NCBI RefSeq assembly: GCF_020379485.1
Contig: NW_026014819.1
Span: 30,824 to 94,823 of the forward strand
DNA from: Brassica napus
Lineage: Eukaryota; Streptophyta; Magnoliopsida; Brassicales; Brassicaceae
Direction of reading: 5' to 3'
DNA: 64,000 nucleotides
In this document: piece by piece, positions 40,235-52,646 of the stretch
Layout of the letters: each line of letters opens with the position of its first letter
Numbering within the stretch: position 1 is the stretch's first letter
Program-made: the position numbers and the translations under genes
The notes under the pieces: model-generated
What the model saw: the letters and a program-made list of their open reading frames with translations, nothing else
Database searches by the model: none
Told to the model about the DNA's origin: nothing

Positions 40235-43200
40235 CCTATACTGGAGCTATCAACCCCCGAGGCAATGATCAAGACTTCATCAGGAGATCCGAGATGGATG
40301 CACTCATCAAAATGCTCAAGGATAATGGTAACATTCATGGGTATTCATTTGGTGCTTCTATGATTGCTAGAACTATAGAAATGACTCCTAATGTGGCTGA
40401 GATTGCTAGGATTGATAGTAAGACTGGAATTGAGCATTGCATTGATAGAAATGCTAGGATGAATGCATATAGATCACAAATTAGCATCTGCCATAGTGCT
40501 AGCAATACATCCAAACCATTGATTATAGATTCAGGTGCATCTCATCATATGATTAGTGACACCAACCTGATTAAGGATATAGAACCTACTAATGGATGTG
40601 TGATGATTGCAAATGGGGATAAGATACCTATTAAGGGAATAGGAAACTTAAAGCTATTTGATAAGAACACTAGAGCATTTTACATTCCGGAATTCACATC
40701 AAACCTACTTTCAGTTAAGAAATGCACTACTGATTTGAATTGCAATGTTATATTCAGTCCTAATGATGTGAAGTTTCAGGATATTGAGAGCAGCCAATTG
40801 ATTGGAAAAGGAGTTACAAAGGGAGACTTATACATGCTTGAGAAGCTTGATCCTGTTTCCAATTATAACTGCTCATTTACTTCTGCTTCTAGTTTGAATA
40901 AAAATGCATTGTGGCATGCTAGATTAGGTCATCCCCATGAGAGGGCTTTAAACTTGATGTTACCAGGTGTGGTTTTTGAAAATAATAAGTGTGAGGCTTG
41001 CATTTTAGGCAAGCATTGTAAGAATGTGTTTCCAAGAACATCTACTGTTTATGAAAGTTGCTTTGATTTGATTCATACTGATGTGTGGACTGCACCTAGT
41101 TTTTCTAGAGATAATCATAAGTATTTTGTCACATTCATTGATGAAAAATCTAAATACACCTGGTTAACACTCATTCCATCAAAAGATAGGGTGATAGATG
41201 CATTCAAGAACTTTCAAGCTTATGTGACTAACCATTATCATGCTAGGATTAAAATTTTGAGATCAGATAATGGAGGAGAGTACACAAGCTATGCGTTCAA
41301 GAGTCATCTAGATCACCATGGAATCCTTCATCAAACAAGCTGTCCCTACACACCACAACAGAATGGTGTAGCTGAGAGGAAGAACAGGCACTTGATGGAA
41401 GTGGCTCGGTCACTGATGTTCCAAGCTAATGTACCTAAGAGATTCTGGAGTGATGCTGTATCCACTGCGTGCTATCTAATCAACAGGATGCCTACAAAGG
41501 TGTTGAAGGATCAAGCACCATTTGAAGTTCTGAACAAGCGCAAGCCATCCTTGGAATACATGAGAGTGTTTGGATGCTTATGCTATGTTCTAGTACCAGG
41601 AGAGTTGAGGAACAAGCTAGAAGCAAGAAGCAGAAAGGCAATGTTCATTGGCTACTCAACAACTCAAAAAGGATATAAGTGTTATGATCCAGAAGCTAGA
41701 AGGGTGCTTGTATCTAGAGATGTGAAGTTCATTGAAGAAAGAGGATACTATGAGGAGAAGAATCAAGAAGATTTGAAGGATCTCACATCAGATAAGGCTG
41801 GAGTCTTAAGAATCATTTTGGAAGGTCTCGGTATCAAGATGAACCAGGATCAATCCACAAGAAGTGGAAGACAAGAAGAGAGCTCAACTGCACCAAGTGG
41901 AGCTGCTCAAACACCTCACCTTGATCATGAGGGGGGAAGTGAACCTGAAACTCAAGAAAATGGCCAAGAAGGAGTCGGCTTGAGTGAAAAAGGAGAAGAG
42001 TTCAACTCAGGTTCTCATCATCAAGGTGAGCAAGACCAAGGAGAGGAAGAACATCAGAGTGAAGCACAAGAACCGCATACACAAGCTGAGCCGGTTCAAG
42101 AGCAAGAACAACCAGTATTGAGGAGGAGCACAAGGCTGAGAAAGGATCCTTCCTCTTGGGTAAACACGCGAGTGTACTACAATGCCCAAGCTGTGGAGCA
42201 TCCTTCTCAAGTTGTGTGTTCCTTTGCTCAATACCCTGAAGAACATTGTGCCTTCATGGTTAACTTGGATGAGAACTACATCCCAAGAAGCTATGAAGAA
42301 GCAATCATGGATAAAGAATGGAAGGAGTCAGTTGGAGCTGAGGCAGGAGCTATGATCAAGAATGATACATGGTATGAGAGTGAGTTACCAAAAGGGAAGA
42401 AGGCTGTGACTAGTAGATGGATATTCACAATCAAGTATAAGGCTGATGGAAAGATTGAGAGGAAGAAGTCAAGGCTAGTTGCAAGAGGTTTCACTCAAAC
42501 TTATGGAGAAGATTACATAGAAACCTTTGCACCAGTAGCTAAACTACACACAATCCGGATTGTATTAAGCTTGGCTGTGAATCTTGGATGGGGGTTATGG
42601 CAAATGGATGTGAAGAATGCCTTTCTACAAGGTGAACTTGAGGATGAAGTGTATATGCATCCACCTCCAGGCCTTGAACACTTAGTGAAGAGAGGGAATG
42701 TGTTGAGATTGAAGAAAGCTATCTATGGACTGAAGCAATCACCAAGAGCTTGGTACAACAAGCTGAGCACTACTCTCAATGGCCGAGGCTTCAAGAAGTC
42801 TGAACTAGATCACACTCTCTTCACACTCACGACTCCCTCAGGTATGATTGCACTCCTTGTGTATGTGGATGATATCATTATCACAGGAAGTGATAAGGAA
42901 GGTATCATAGCAACCAAGGAGTTCCTTAAATCCATGTTTGAGATTAAAGACTTGGGAGAAATGAAATACTTTCTTGGAATTGAGATATGTAGATCCAAGG
43001 AAGGTTTGTTCATGTCCCAAAGGAAGTATACACTTGATCTTTTGAAAGGTGCAGGTGCTTATGGAGGCAAGACAGCAAGGATGCCTATGGAGGATGGCTA
43101 CAAAGTCCCACGAGAGGGGGAGATTGAAGACAGCAAACCTTATCAGGATCCTAAACTCTATAGAAAACTAGTTGGCAAATTGATTTATCTTACCATAACT

Positions 43201-43833
43201 AGACCTGACATTTGTTTTGCTGTGAATCAGGTGAGTCAACACATGCAAGTGCCTAAGGAGCATCACTGGCGCATGGTGGAGAGGATCTTGATGTATCTCA
43301 ACGGCTCACCTGATCAAGGAGTATGGATGGGCTGCAATGGAAGCACTGAAGTGGTGGGATACTGTGATGCGGATTGGGCTGGTGATAGAGCAGACAGGAG
43401 ATCAACCACAGGCTATTGCACATTCATTGGAGGCAACTTGGTGACTTGGAAGAGTAAGAAGCAGAAGGTGGTGTCTTGCTCAAGTGCAGAAGCTGAGTAT
43501 AGAGCTATGCTGAAGCTGACCAACGAGCTGGTGTGGATCAAGGGCATCTTGAAGCATTTGGAGATTGATCAAGCCACGCCAATGACAATGCATTGTGATA
43601 ACCAAGCTGCCATCCACATTGCCTCCAACTCGGTGTTCCATGAGAGAACCAAGCACATTGAAGTGGATTGTCACAAGGTGAGGCAGATGATCATCTTAGG
43701 AGTCATCCTGCCATGCTACACAAGGAGTGAAGATCAGTTGGCTGATGTGTTCACTAAGGCTGCGAGACAGAAGACAATGGAGTCCATTCACATCAGGTTG
43801 GGCCTCATTGATCTTGGGAAGAGAAGGAGCTGA
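40216..43833 (+). pseudogene. Element I protease, integrase, reverse transcriptase and RNase H
   Basis: Continues the polyprotein after the frameshift, with an open frame to 43833. Protease IDSGASHHM; integrase GHPH...CEACILGKHC, HTDVWTAP, RSDNGGEYTS and AERKNRH; acidic linker; reverse transcriptase YVDDIIITGS; RNase H CDADWAG. From about 42350 to the end only a handful of residues differ from C, while upstream they differ often. Without its own start it would be translated only if the frame is restored or is a sequencing artefact. Confidence 0.88.
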
Positions 43834-43866
43834 TCCCCTTGGCTGTGAGGTCTTTACTCTTTTTCC

Positions 43867-43905
43867 CTCATCAAGGTTTTGTCCCAATGGGTTTTCCTTG
43901 GTGAG
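43867..43905 (+). other. Hairpin motif upstream of the polypurine tract of I
   Basis: CTCATCAAGG with CCTTGGTGAG around TTTTGTCCCAATGGGTTTT. Confidence 0.6.
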
Positions 43906-43973
43906 GTTTTTAATGAGGAAGATCTCATGGCTGTCCAAGCTTAGACTTTCACAAAGCTAAGCTTGAGGGGGAG

Positions 43974-44558
43974 TGTTGGGATGTGCTGAGGTATATGAGA
44001 AGGCATTGAGGAGTTAAGGAAATGAGGAAGCAAAGGAGTGAAAGGAAAGAGTGAGTTGAGCAATGGTACGGACGGATCATCCGTACACTGACCGTACAAG
44101 GTAAAAGGGAGGACGGTAACTTCACCGAGTAACTCACATGAACTGAGGTGAAGTTACACTCGACCAAAAGCTTATCCAGACGTTGGAGTGGATAAGAGAG
44201 GCGCGCATTGACAGCTAAGACAGGCTGGCAAAGACTGGAAAGGAAGTGCATCTTGGACTTGGATCAGGAAGATGCCTAATCGTGTGAAGCTTGTCATTGG
44301 CCGGTTCAAACAAAAGCAAAGGCTCTTCCCTTGACTTCACATGCTTAGCTATCCTTATGTTTTCGAAAAGCCCTAATGCTTAGGACTATATATATGTAAC
44401 CTCAGTCATTAATAAAGATCAGACAGTTCTAAACAATCTTTTTCTTTACTCATTTCACTATGATTCTCCATTAGTCTCTATGTTGTCTCTTAATCTCTTA
44501 TTCTCCTTCTATAATCCTTTCTAAACTCAGATAATCCTTTACATTCCTAAAAGTCATA
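43974..44558 (+). repeat. 3' LTR of element I
   Basis: 585 bp with CCGTAC cluster at 44064-44102 and TATA box at 44387-44395. Differences from the 5' LTR seen near 44248, 44442, 44481 and 44512. Followed by GATAG. Confidence 0.88.
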
Positions 44559-44563
44559 GATAG

Positions 44564-46176
44564 CTGCTTGATTATCACAATGCATTGTCATTGGCGTTGC
44601 TTGAATAATCTCCAGATGCTTCAAAATCCCTTTTATCCACACTAGCTCATTTGTAAGCTTCAGCATTGCTCTATACTCGGCCTCAGCACTAGAACAAGAC
44701 ACTACCTTCTGCTTCTTACTCTTCCAAGTGACCAAGTTACCACCAATGAATGTACAATAGCCTGTGGTTGATCTTCTGTCTGCTCGGTCTCCAGCCCAAT
44801 CTGCATCACAGTAGCCTACTACCTCAGTACTCTTGTTACATCCCATCCATACTCCAAGACCAGTAGTTCCAGTCAGATACATCAAGATCCTTTCCACCAT
44901 CTGCCAATGGTGCTCCTTAGGAACTTGCATGTGTTGACTGACCTGATTCACCGCAAAACACACATCAGGTCTAGTAATGGTAAGATAAATCAACTTCCCC
45001 ACTAGCTTCCTATACAGCTTAGGATCATGGAATGGCTTGCTATCCTCAATCTCCCCCTCACGTGGAACCTTGTAACCATCCTCCATTGGCATCTTGGCTG
45101 TCTTTCCTCCATAGGCATCTGCTCCCTTCAAGAGATCAATCACATACTTCCTTTGGGACATAAACAATCCTTCCTTTGATCTGCATATCTCAATCCCAAG
45201 AAAATACTTCATTTCCCCCAAGTCTTTAATCTCAAAGCTTGCCTTGAGATACTCCTTTGTAGCCTTGATGCCTTCCTTATCACTGCCTGTGATGATGATA
45301 TCATCCACATACACAAGCAACACCACAATACCAGATGAGGTGGTTAGGGTAAAGAGAGTGTGATCCAATTCTGACTTTCTGAACCCTCTCCCATTCAGTG
45401 TAGTACTCAACTTGTTGTACCACGCCCTTGGAGACTGCTTGAGACCATATATAGCTTTCCTCAACCTCAACACATTACCCTTCTTTACTAGATGTTCAAG
45501 ACCTGGTGGTGGATGCATGTATACTTCATCTTCCAACTCTCCTTGAAGGAATGCATTCTTCACATCCATTTGCCACAAATCCCACTCAAGATTCACAGCT
45601 AAAGATAATACAATCCTGATAGTATGAAGTTTAGCCACAGGAGCAAAGGTCTCAACATAGTCCTCACCATATGTCTGAGTAAATCCTCTTGCCACCAACC
45701 TAGACTTGCGCCTCTCTATTCTTCCATCAGGATGAAACTTGATTGTGAACACCCATTTACTAGTCACTGCCTTCTTCCCTTTAGGAAGCTCACTCTCATA
45801 CCACGTTTCATTCTTAATCATGGCTCCGGACTCATCAGCAACTGAATCTCTCCACTCCTTTAAAGCTATAGCTTCTTCATATGTCCTTGGAATATAGCTC
45901 TCATCCAAGCTTACTGTGAAGGCTGTATGCTCGTCCGGAAACTCTGCAAAGGAACACATAGCTTGAGAAGGATGCTCCACAGCCTGGGCATTGTAGTACA
46001 CTCTCGTGTTTACCCAGTTGGAAGTATCTCTCTTCACCCTTGTGCTCCTCCTTAGCTCCTGAACTTGTTCTTCTTGTGGCTCTTGCCCATCTTCACTTGA
46101 TTGAGCACCACTCTCATTTGACCCATTAGGATCTCCTTCCCACTCTCCACTCTCATCTGAACCAGTAGACTCTCTT
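44564..46176 (-). pseudogene. Element J gag-pol: linker, reverse transcriptase and most of RNase H
   Basis: Minus-strand frame with the conserved NWVNTRVYYNAQAVEHPSQ block, reverse transcriptase KNAFLQGELEDEVYMHPPPG and YVDDIIITGS, and RNase H to DNQAAI, where element I cuts it. Upstream it runs into the Ser-rich linker repeat, where element K cuts it. Nearly identical to G. The catalytic residues remain and I saw no stop in this segment. Confidence 0.88.
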
Positions 46177-46742
46177 TGTTGAGTTGAGTTGATTATATTG
46201 GTATGGAGAGAAGAGGAGTTGAAGAGGAGAAGAGATGGAGAAGCTTAGGGGGTTTGGGTGTGAATGGTACGGACGTCCGTACAAGGCCGTACATGGCCGT
46301 ACCGTCCGTACCAAAGGCCTCGACCAAAACTTACCCAACTCGACCAAGTGAAACGGTAACAAGGGAGTGTTACCTTGGGGACTTAAGGAGAAGGGATTAG
46401 ACCGTTGAGTGGATAAGGGAAGAGCGTGCCAGGCTGGAACAGGCTGTAAAGAGGCAAAGCGTGTGAGCCTTACCATCCAATCATCCGGAAAGCAACCTTG
46501 ACTCTACATGCTTCAATAGTGCCCATTTCGCCTCTTGTAAACCCTAATGTCTTCTATATAAATATGTAACCTCACTCATTAATAAAATCAGTCAGTTCGA
46601 GTCTCTCTAATCTCTTAGACTATGGTTTTCTCTTAGACACTAAACGGCTCTTCCTAGTCTCTTAATCTTTCACAAACTTCTCTTAATCACTTCCTAAACA
46701 CTCTTTTTACTCTAATCACTCTAAAGATCTCTTAATCTCATA
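46177..46742 (+). repeat. 5' LTR of element K
   Basis: 566 bp, TGTTGAGTTG to CTCATA (TG...TA). TATATAAAT at 46555-46563. CCGTAC/GTACGG cluster at 46265-46312. Confidence 0.88.
46265..46312. promoter_or_regulatory. CCGTAC motif cluster in the U3 of element K
   Basis: Opens with the palindrome GTACGGACGTCCGTAC and contains five GTAC cores in under 50 bp, including one CCGTACAA. Repeated at 55707-55754. Confidence 0.5.
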
Positions 46743-46955
46743 TGGTATCAGAGCCAGGTTCATTTGAATCTGGGGTTTGATCTTTAGAGAGTTACAAGCT
46801 GAACGTCTTTGAAGCTACACGCGAGTAGTCTTGAAGGTGTTGAAGCTGTGGTTCGTTCTAGTTGAAGCTGTGCTACGTTCTGTGGGTTTGCGTGATTCTA
46901 GACTCAAGGTTGGTGTGTACAAGATCCAAGATACAAGTTTTCAAGTCAAGCAAAG

Positions 46956-49448
46956 ATGGAACAGGGGATGAACATGAGGATGAAGGTAGCGGTTACTTTC
47001 AAAGGTAGCAACTACCTTGTGTGGTCTCGGATGGTGAAGACTGCGGTGGGAAGTAAGGGTTTGTGGGGGCACATCACAACAGGGGAGGCTCCGAAACTCA
47101 TTACTCAGGGAGGAGATCAAGAAGAGGTCTCCAATGAAGCGGCTGTGGAGAAATGGCAACAAGAAGACATGCTGGTGATGACGGTTCTACACGCATCCTT
47201 GGACCCAGCTATCTTGGATGCCTACAGCTACTGTGAATCAGCCAAGGAGCTGTGGGACACGCTGAAGAAGGTGTATGGGAACATTTCCAACCTCAGCCGT
47301 GTGTTTGAAGTGAAGCTAGCGATCAACCGTCTGGCACAAGAGGACATGGAGTTCACTAAGCACTTGGGGAGGTTCAGGTCCTTATGGTCAGAGCTGGAGA
47401 TGCTGAGGCCGAGCACAACTGATCCAGATCAGTTGAATGAGAGGCGCGAGCAAGACAAGGTCTTTGGTCTGCTTCTCACACTGAACCCGGCCTACACCCA
47501 GCTCATCCAGCACATGTTAAGGTCAGACAAGCTTCCGGACCTTGAGGAGGTGTGTGCACAAATCCAAAGGGAGCAGGGATCTATGGGTTTGTTTGGAGGA
47601 AAGGGGGAGCTCTCTCTTGCCAATCAAGCAGCTCATGAGGATTCAACCGAGGCTCCACAAGCAAACAAGGCGGCTCACGGGAAGTACGAGGACAGGAAGT
47701 TCAATGGCAACTGTGATCATTGCAAGAAGCATGGTCATAAGAAGAGCCAATGCTGGATACTGCACCCACACCTCAAGCCGGCCAAGTTCATGAAGGAGCG
47801 TGAGGGAAGGGCAAATGTGACTGAAGGTTCAAGTGGAGCTGGCACCAGCAAGATCAGTGAAGTGGATGGGCTTGGAGGCAATGATGGGAATGGGAAGTCT
47901 CTGGTGGCTTACACAGGCGCTTCAAGCTCCCGCAGCAATGATGACTACATCAAGAGATCAGACCTTGATGCCCTCTTCAAAATGCTAAAGGAAAACGGTA
48001 ACACTTACGGTTATTCCTTTGGAGCTTCTATGATTGCATATAAGGATGATCACTTGATTAGAGAACTAGTAGAACGGTTAGAAGCTAGGAATGGGTATAG
48101 ACATGCTTACATTGCTAGAACTGATAAGATGCATCCATCACTTAGTAATCTATGCCATAATGCTAAACGAGTAAGTAAACCATTGATTGTTGATTCTGGT
48201 GCATCACATCATATGATAAGTGATGAAAACTTGATTAAGGATATAGAACCTACACATGGTCATGTGATGATAGCAAATGGGGATAAGATACCCATTAGAG
48301 GAATAGGAAAGCTTAAGCTGTTTAACAAAGAATCTAGAGCTTTTTACATGCCTGAATTCACATCAAACCTATTATCAGTGAAGAAATGTACTAATGATTT
48401 ACAATGCAATGTTATCTTTAGTCCTAATGATGTGAAGTTTCAGGATATTGAGAGCAGCAGATTGATTGGGAAAGGGGTGACTAAGGGAGATCTCTATATG
48501 CTTGAAGAACTCACTTCTGTTCCTGATTATAGTTGCTCGTTTACTTCTGCTTCTTTGTTGAATAAAAATGCATTGTGGCATGCTAGAGTAGGACACCCTC
48601 ATGTTAAAGCTTTGAACTTAATGGTACCAGGTGTTGTGTTTGAGAACAAGGATTGTGAAGCTTGTATTTTAGGCAAGCATTGTAGAACTGTGTTTCAAAA
48701 GTCTACTACCGTTTATGATAATTGCTTTGATCTAATTCACTCTGATGTGTGGACTGCCCCTTGCTTATCTAGAGATAGTTATAAGTACTTTGTCACATTC
48801 ATTGATGAAAAATCCAAATACACCTGGTTAACCTTAATTCAGACCAAAGATAGGGTACTTGATGCATTTAGGAACTTTCAAACTTATGTAACTAACCATT
48901 ATCATGCTAAGATTAAAATTTTGAGATCAGATAATGGAGGGGAGTACACGAGTCATGCATTCAAGCAACACCTATCACAACATGGGATCCTACATCAAAC
49001 AAGCTGTCCTTATACTCCACAGCAAAATGGAGTAGCTGAGAGGAAGAATAGGCATCTCATGGAAGTGGCAAGGTCACTTATGTTTCAGAGTAATGTTCCA
49101 AAGAGATTTTGGAGTGATGCGGTTGCCACTGCTTGTTACCTAATAAACAGAACCCCAACCAAAGTTCTGAATGAGAAGGCTCCATTTGAAGTTCTGAACA
49201 GGTACAAGCCAGCTCTTGATTATTTGCGAGTCTTTGGGTGCCTATGCTTTGTACTCAAACCAGGAGAGATGATCAACAAGCTAGAAGCAAGGAGTACTAA
49301 GGCTGTGTTCATAGGATACTCAGCTACACAGAAAGGATACAAATGCTATGATCCTATAGCAAGGAGAGTTCTTGTATCTAGAGATGTGAAGTTCTTGGAA
49401 GATAGAGGATACTATGAAGAAAAGAATCAAGAAGACCTGAAGGATTAA
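46956..49448 (+). pseudogene. Element K gag-protease-integrase, frameshifted
   Basis: ATG at 46956. Collinear with residues 1-830 of the C polyprotein with only scattered changes: gag, CCHC knuckle CDHCKKHGHKKSQC, protease VDSGASHHM and the complete integrase. One base is missing at about 49445 compared with C (GAAGGATTAAC against GAAGGACTTAAC), which brings a stop at 49448. The remainder follows in another frame. Confidence 0.88.
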
Positions 49449-51469
49449 CATCAGACAAGGCCACCACCTTGCGGATCATTCTTGAAGGTCTTGGAATCAG
49501 TACATCCCAGGATCCAAGGAATCACGCAACTACACCTCCTGAAGTTGGTTCACCATCCCACCTTGATCATGAGGGAGGAGAGGAGCATGAGGAGCCTATG
49601 CAAGAGGCCAACCAAGATGAAGGAGGAGTAGAGAATGAAGGAGAAGAGAGCATAGGCTCGGATGGTCATGGACATGATCATGGTGTGACACAAACACCTT
49701 CTCAAAATGAAGTGGTAGAAGAACAACAGGAAGAAGAACCGGTTGTGCAGCCACTGAGAAGGAGTACAAGGATAAGGAAGGATCCTTCCAGTTGGGTAAA
49801 CACGAGAGTGTACTACAATGCCCAAGCTGTGGAGCATCCTTCTCAAGCCGTGTGCTCCTTTACTCAATATCCAGAAGCACATTGCGCTTTCATGGTAAAC
49901 TTGGATGAGAATCACATCCCAAGAAGCTATGAAGAAGCAATGAAAGATAAAGAATGGAAGGAATCAGTTGGAGATGAGGCAGGAGCAATGATCAAGAATG
50001 ATACATGGTATGAAAGTGAGTTACCAAAAGGGAAGAAGGCTGTGACTAGTAGATGGATATTCACAATCAAGTACAAAGCGGATGGAAAGATTGAGAGGAA
50101 GAAGTCAAGGCTAGTTGCAAGAGGTTTCACTCAAACTTATGGAGAAGACTACATAGAAACCTTTGCACCAGTAGCTAAACTCCACACAATCCGGATTGTA
50201 CTGAGCTTAGCTGTGAATCTTGGATGGGGGTTATGGCAAATGGATGTGAAGAATGCGTTTCTACAAGGTGAACTTGAGGATGAAGTGTATATGCATCCAC
50301 CTCCAGGCCTTGAACACTTAGTGAAGAGTGGAAATGTGTTGAGGCTGAAGAAAGCCATCTATGGGCTGAAGCAATCACCAAGAGCTTGGTACAACAAGTT
50401 GAGTACTACTCTGAATGGCCGAGGCTTCAAGAAGTCTGAACTAGATCACACCCTCTTCACACTCACGACTCCCTCAGGTATGATTGCACTTCTTGTGTAT
50501 GTTGATGATATCATTATCACAGGGAGTGATAAGGAAGGTATCATAGCAACCAAGGAGTTTCTTAAATCCATGTTTGAGATTAAAGACTTGGGAGAAATGA
50601 AATACTTTCTTGGAATTGAGATATGTAGATCCAAGGAAGGTTTGTTCATGTCCCAAAGGAAGTATACACTTGATCTTTTGAAAGGTGCAGGTGCTTATGG
50701 AGGCAAGACAGCAAGGATGCCTATGGAGGATGGCTACAAAGTCCCACGAGAGGGGGAGATTGAAGACAGCAAACCTTATCAGGATCCTAAACTCTATAGA
50801 AAACTAGTTGGCAAATTGATTTATCTCACTATAACTAGACCTGACATTTGTTTTGCTGTGAATCAGGTGAGTCAACACATGCAAGTACCTAAGGAACATC
50901 ATTGGCGCATGGTGGAAAGGATCTTGATGTATCTCAACGGCTCACCTGATCAAGGAGTATGGATGGGCTGCAATGGAAGCACTGAAGTGGTGGGATACTG
51001 TGATGCGGATTGGGCTGGTGATAGAGCAGACAGGAGATCAACCACAGGCTATTGCACATTCATTGGAGGCAACTTGGTGACTTGGAAGAGTAAGAAGCAG
51101 AAGGTGGTGTCTTGCTCAAGTGCAGAAGCTGAGTATAGAGCTATGCTGAAGCTCACCAACGAGTTAGTATGGATCAAAGGCATCTTGAAGCATTTGGAGA
51201 TTGATCAAGCCACGCCAATGACCATGCATTGTGACAACCAAGCAGCTATCCACATAGCCTCCAACTCGGTGTTCCATGAGAGAACCAAGCACATTGAAGT
51301 TGATTGCCACAAGGTGAGGCAGATGATCATCTTAGGAGTCATCTTGCCATGCTACACAAGAAGTGAAGATCAGTTAGCGGATGTGTTCACCAAGGCTGCA
51401 AGGCAGAAGACAATGGAGTCCATTCACATACGGCTGGGCCTCATTGATCTTGGGAAGAGAAGGAGCTGA
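49445..51469 (+). pseudogene. Element K reverse transcriptase and RNase H (continuation)
   Basis: Continues the K polyprotein: acidic linker, reverse transcriptase with YVDDIIITGS, and RNase H with CDADWAG and DNQAAIHIA, to the stop at 51469. Nearly identical to the C-terminal 670 residues of C. With the single base restored, K would match C throughout. Confidence 0.88.
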
Positions 51470-51477
51470 TCCCCTTG

Positions 51478-52646
51478 TATTAAAGTGAAGCAAGACAAGG
51501 AGATGTGAAGGCCAAACAAAGGAAGTGAAGGCCAAGCATCTCCACATCAAACTAAAGAAGAAGAAGCTATCCTAGCCATGAACAAGCCTCAAGAGAGTGA
51601 TGACACGGCCAAGACAATGAAAAGATGATCAAGGCGTGTGTGCAAGAAGAGAAGGAGGCTGTAGAGTCATGAAGTGTGTTGCAAGTATTCAAGACTTGTG
51701 CAACAAGGAAAGGAGCCAACAAATGAAACAAGAAGCAAGCCATTATGGATTCAAGGCAAGTAGAAGAAAAGATGCTGCATTGACTTGAAATGGAAGTTGG
51801 TTCATTCAGACTTGATCCACAAGCTACCATCTTGACCTAACTTACCTTGCAAGGCAAGAATGAAGTTGTATAGAATTAATATGGACGTGGGGAAGGTCTG
51901 AGAAGTCAAGGAAACATGTTTGAATTTAAATATGAAAGGCTGGTTTCCTTGTGAAGAGAAAAGTCACATGGGTGCATAAGAAAGGGAGCTGGGCTGTCAC
52001 TATCAACCTAAGGAGGCTGTGCCTCTCCTCCTGTCCCTTTCTACTCTTCCTGGACGTGCCATACATTGGCTGTATCTCCTTTGGCATGTTCTGGTTCCCT
52101 ACAGAATTATTTGTTTATGTTTTCATGTTTTAATAATTGTTTAGTCTTGTGTATTGCCTATTTAAAGGCTTCTCCATCACTTGTAATAATTATCCAGTAT
52201 CAATACAAGTTCTCTTAGTCTAATTTCGTGGCTCTCTCTCCCTTGCTTGTGTCTAAACAATATTCACAATGTAAGGAGTTTAGAGTTATGGTTTAGAGGC
52301 TGCCTTAACTCTCTTTCTCTTAAGGCAGCCTAATACTTGTAAAACTCACTCTAAACTCTTCTTTATCTTCTCTTAAACTCTAGCTTACTGATTCTATTTC
52401 CTATTCTCCTTAAGTGAACAAACTGAAAGTGTTGTGTCACTTCTCAAGGAATAGATTCAAACTAGAGTCTTTAATCTGTTCTTAGTTTAATTCTAATTAT
52501 TGTATCAATCTCACAGCCACTTAATCTCTCTAGATTCAGATGGTTGTGTAGATTATTTTGCTGAGAGGATTCAATCACAAGTTGATTGTCTCTTCCATTC
52601 TTAAAGAGTGAGTTCATGTTCTTAGCTATTCTCAGCTTTTCCAACA
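51478..52646 (+). repeat. 5' LTR of element M
   Basis: 1169 bp. TATA-like TATTTAAAG at 52159-52167. Unrelated in sequence to the LTRs of the copia elements here. No CCGTAC or GTTAC cluster seen. Confidence 0.83.

Larger units (their letters stand above)
38452..44558 (+). mobile_element. Element I: Ty1/copia retrotransposon with one frameshift
   Basis: 585-bp LTRs (38452-39036 and 43974-44558), target duplication GATAG, primer-binding site TGGTATCAGAGCCAGG at 39037 and polypurine tract GCTTGAGGGGGAG ending at 43973. About four LTR differences were seen. It is inserted in the RNase H gene of J. Its gag and integrase differ clearly from C, but its reverse transcriptase/RNase H is almost the same (see the mosaic finding). 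Confidence 0.9.
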
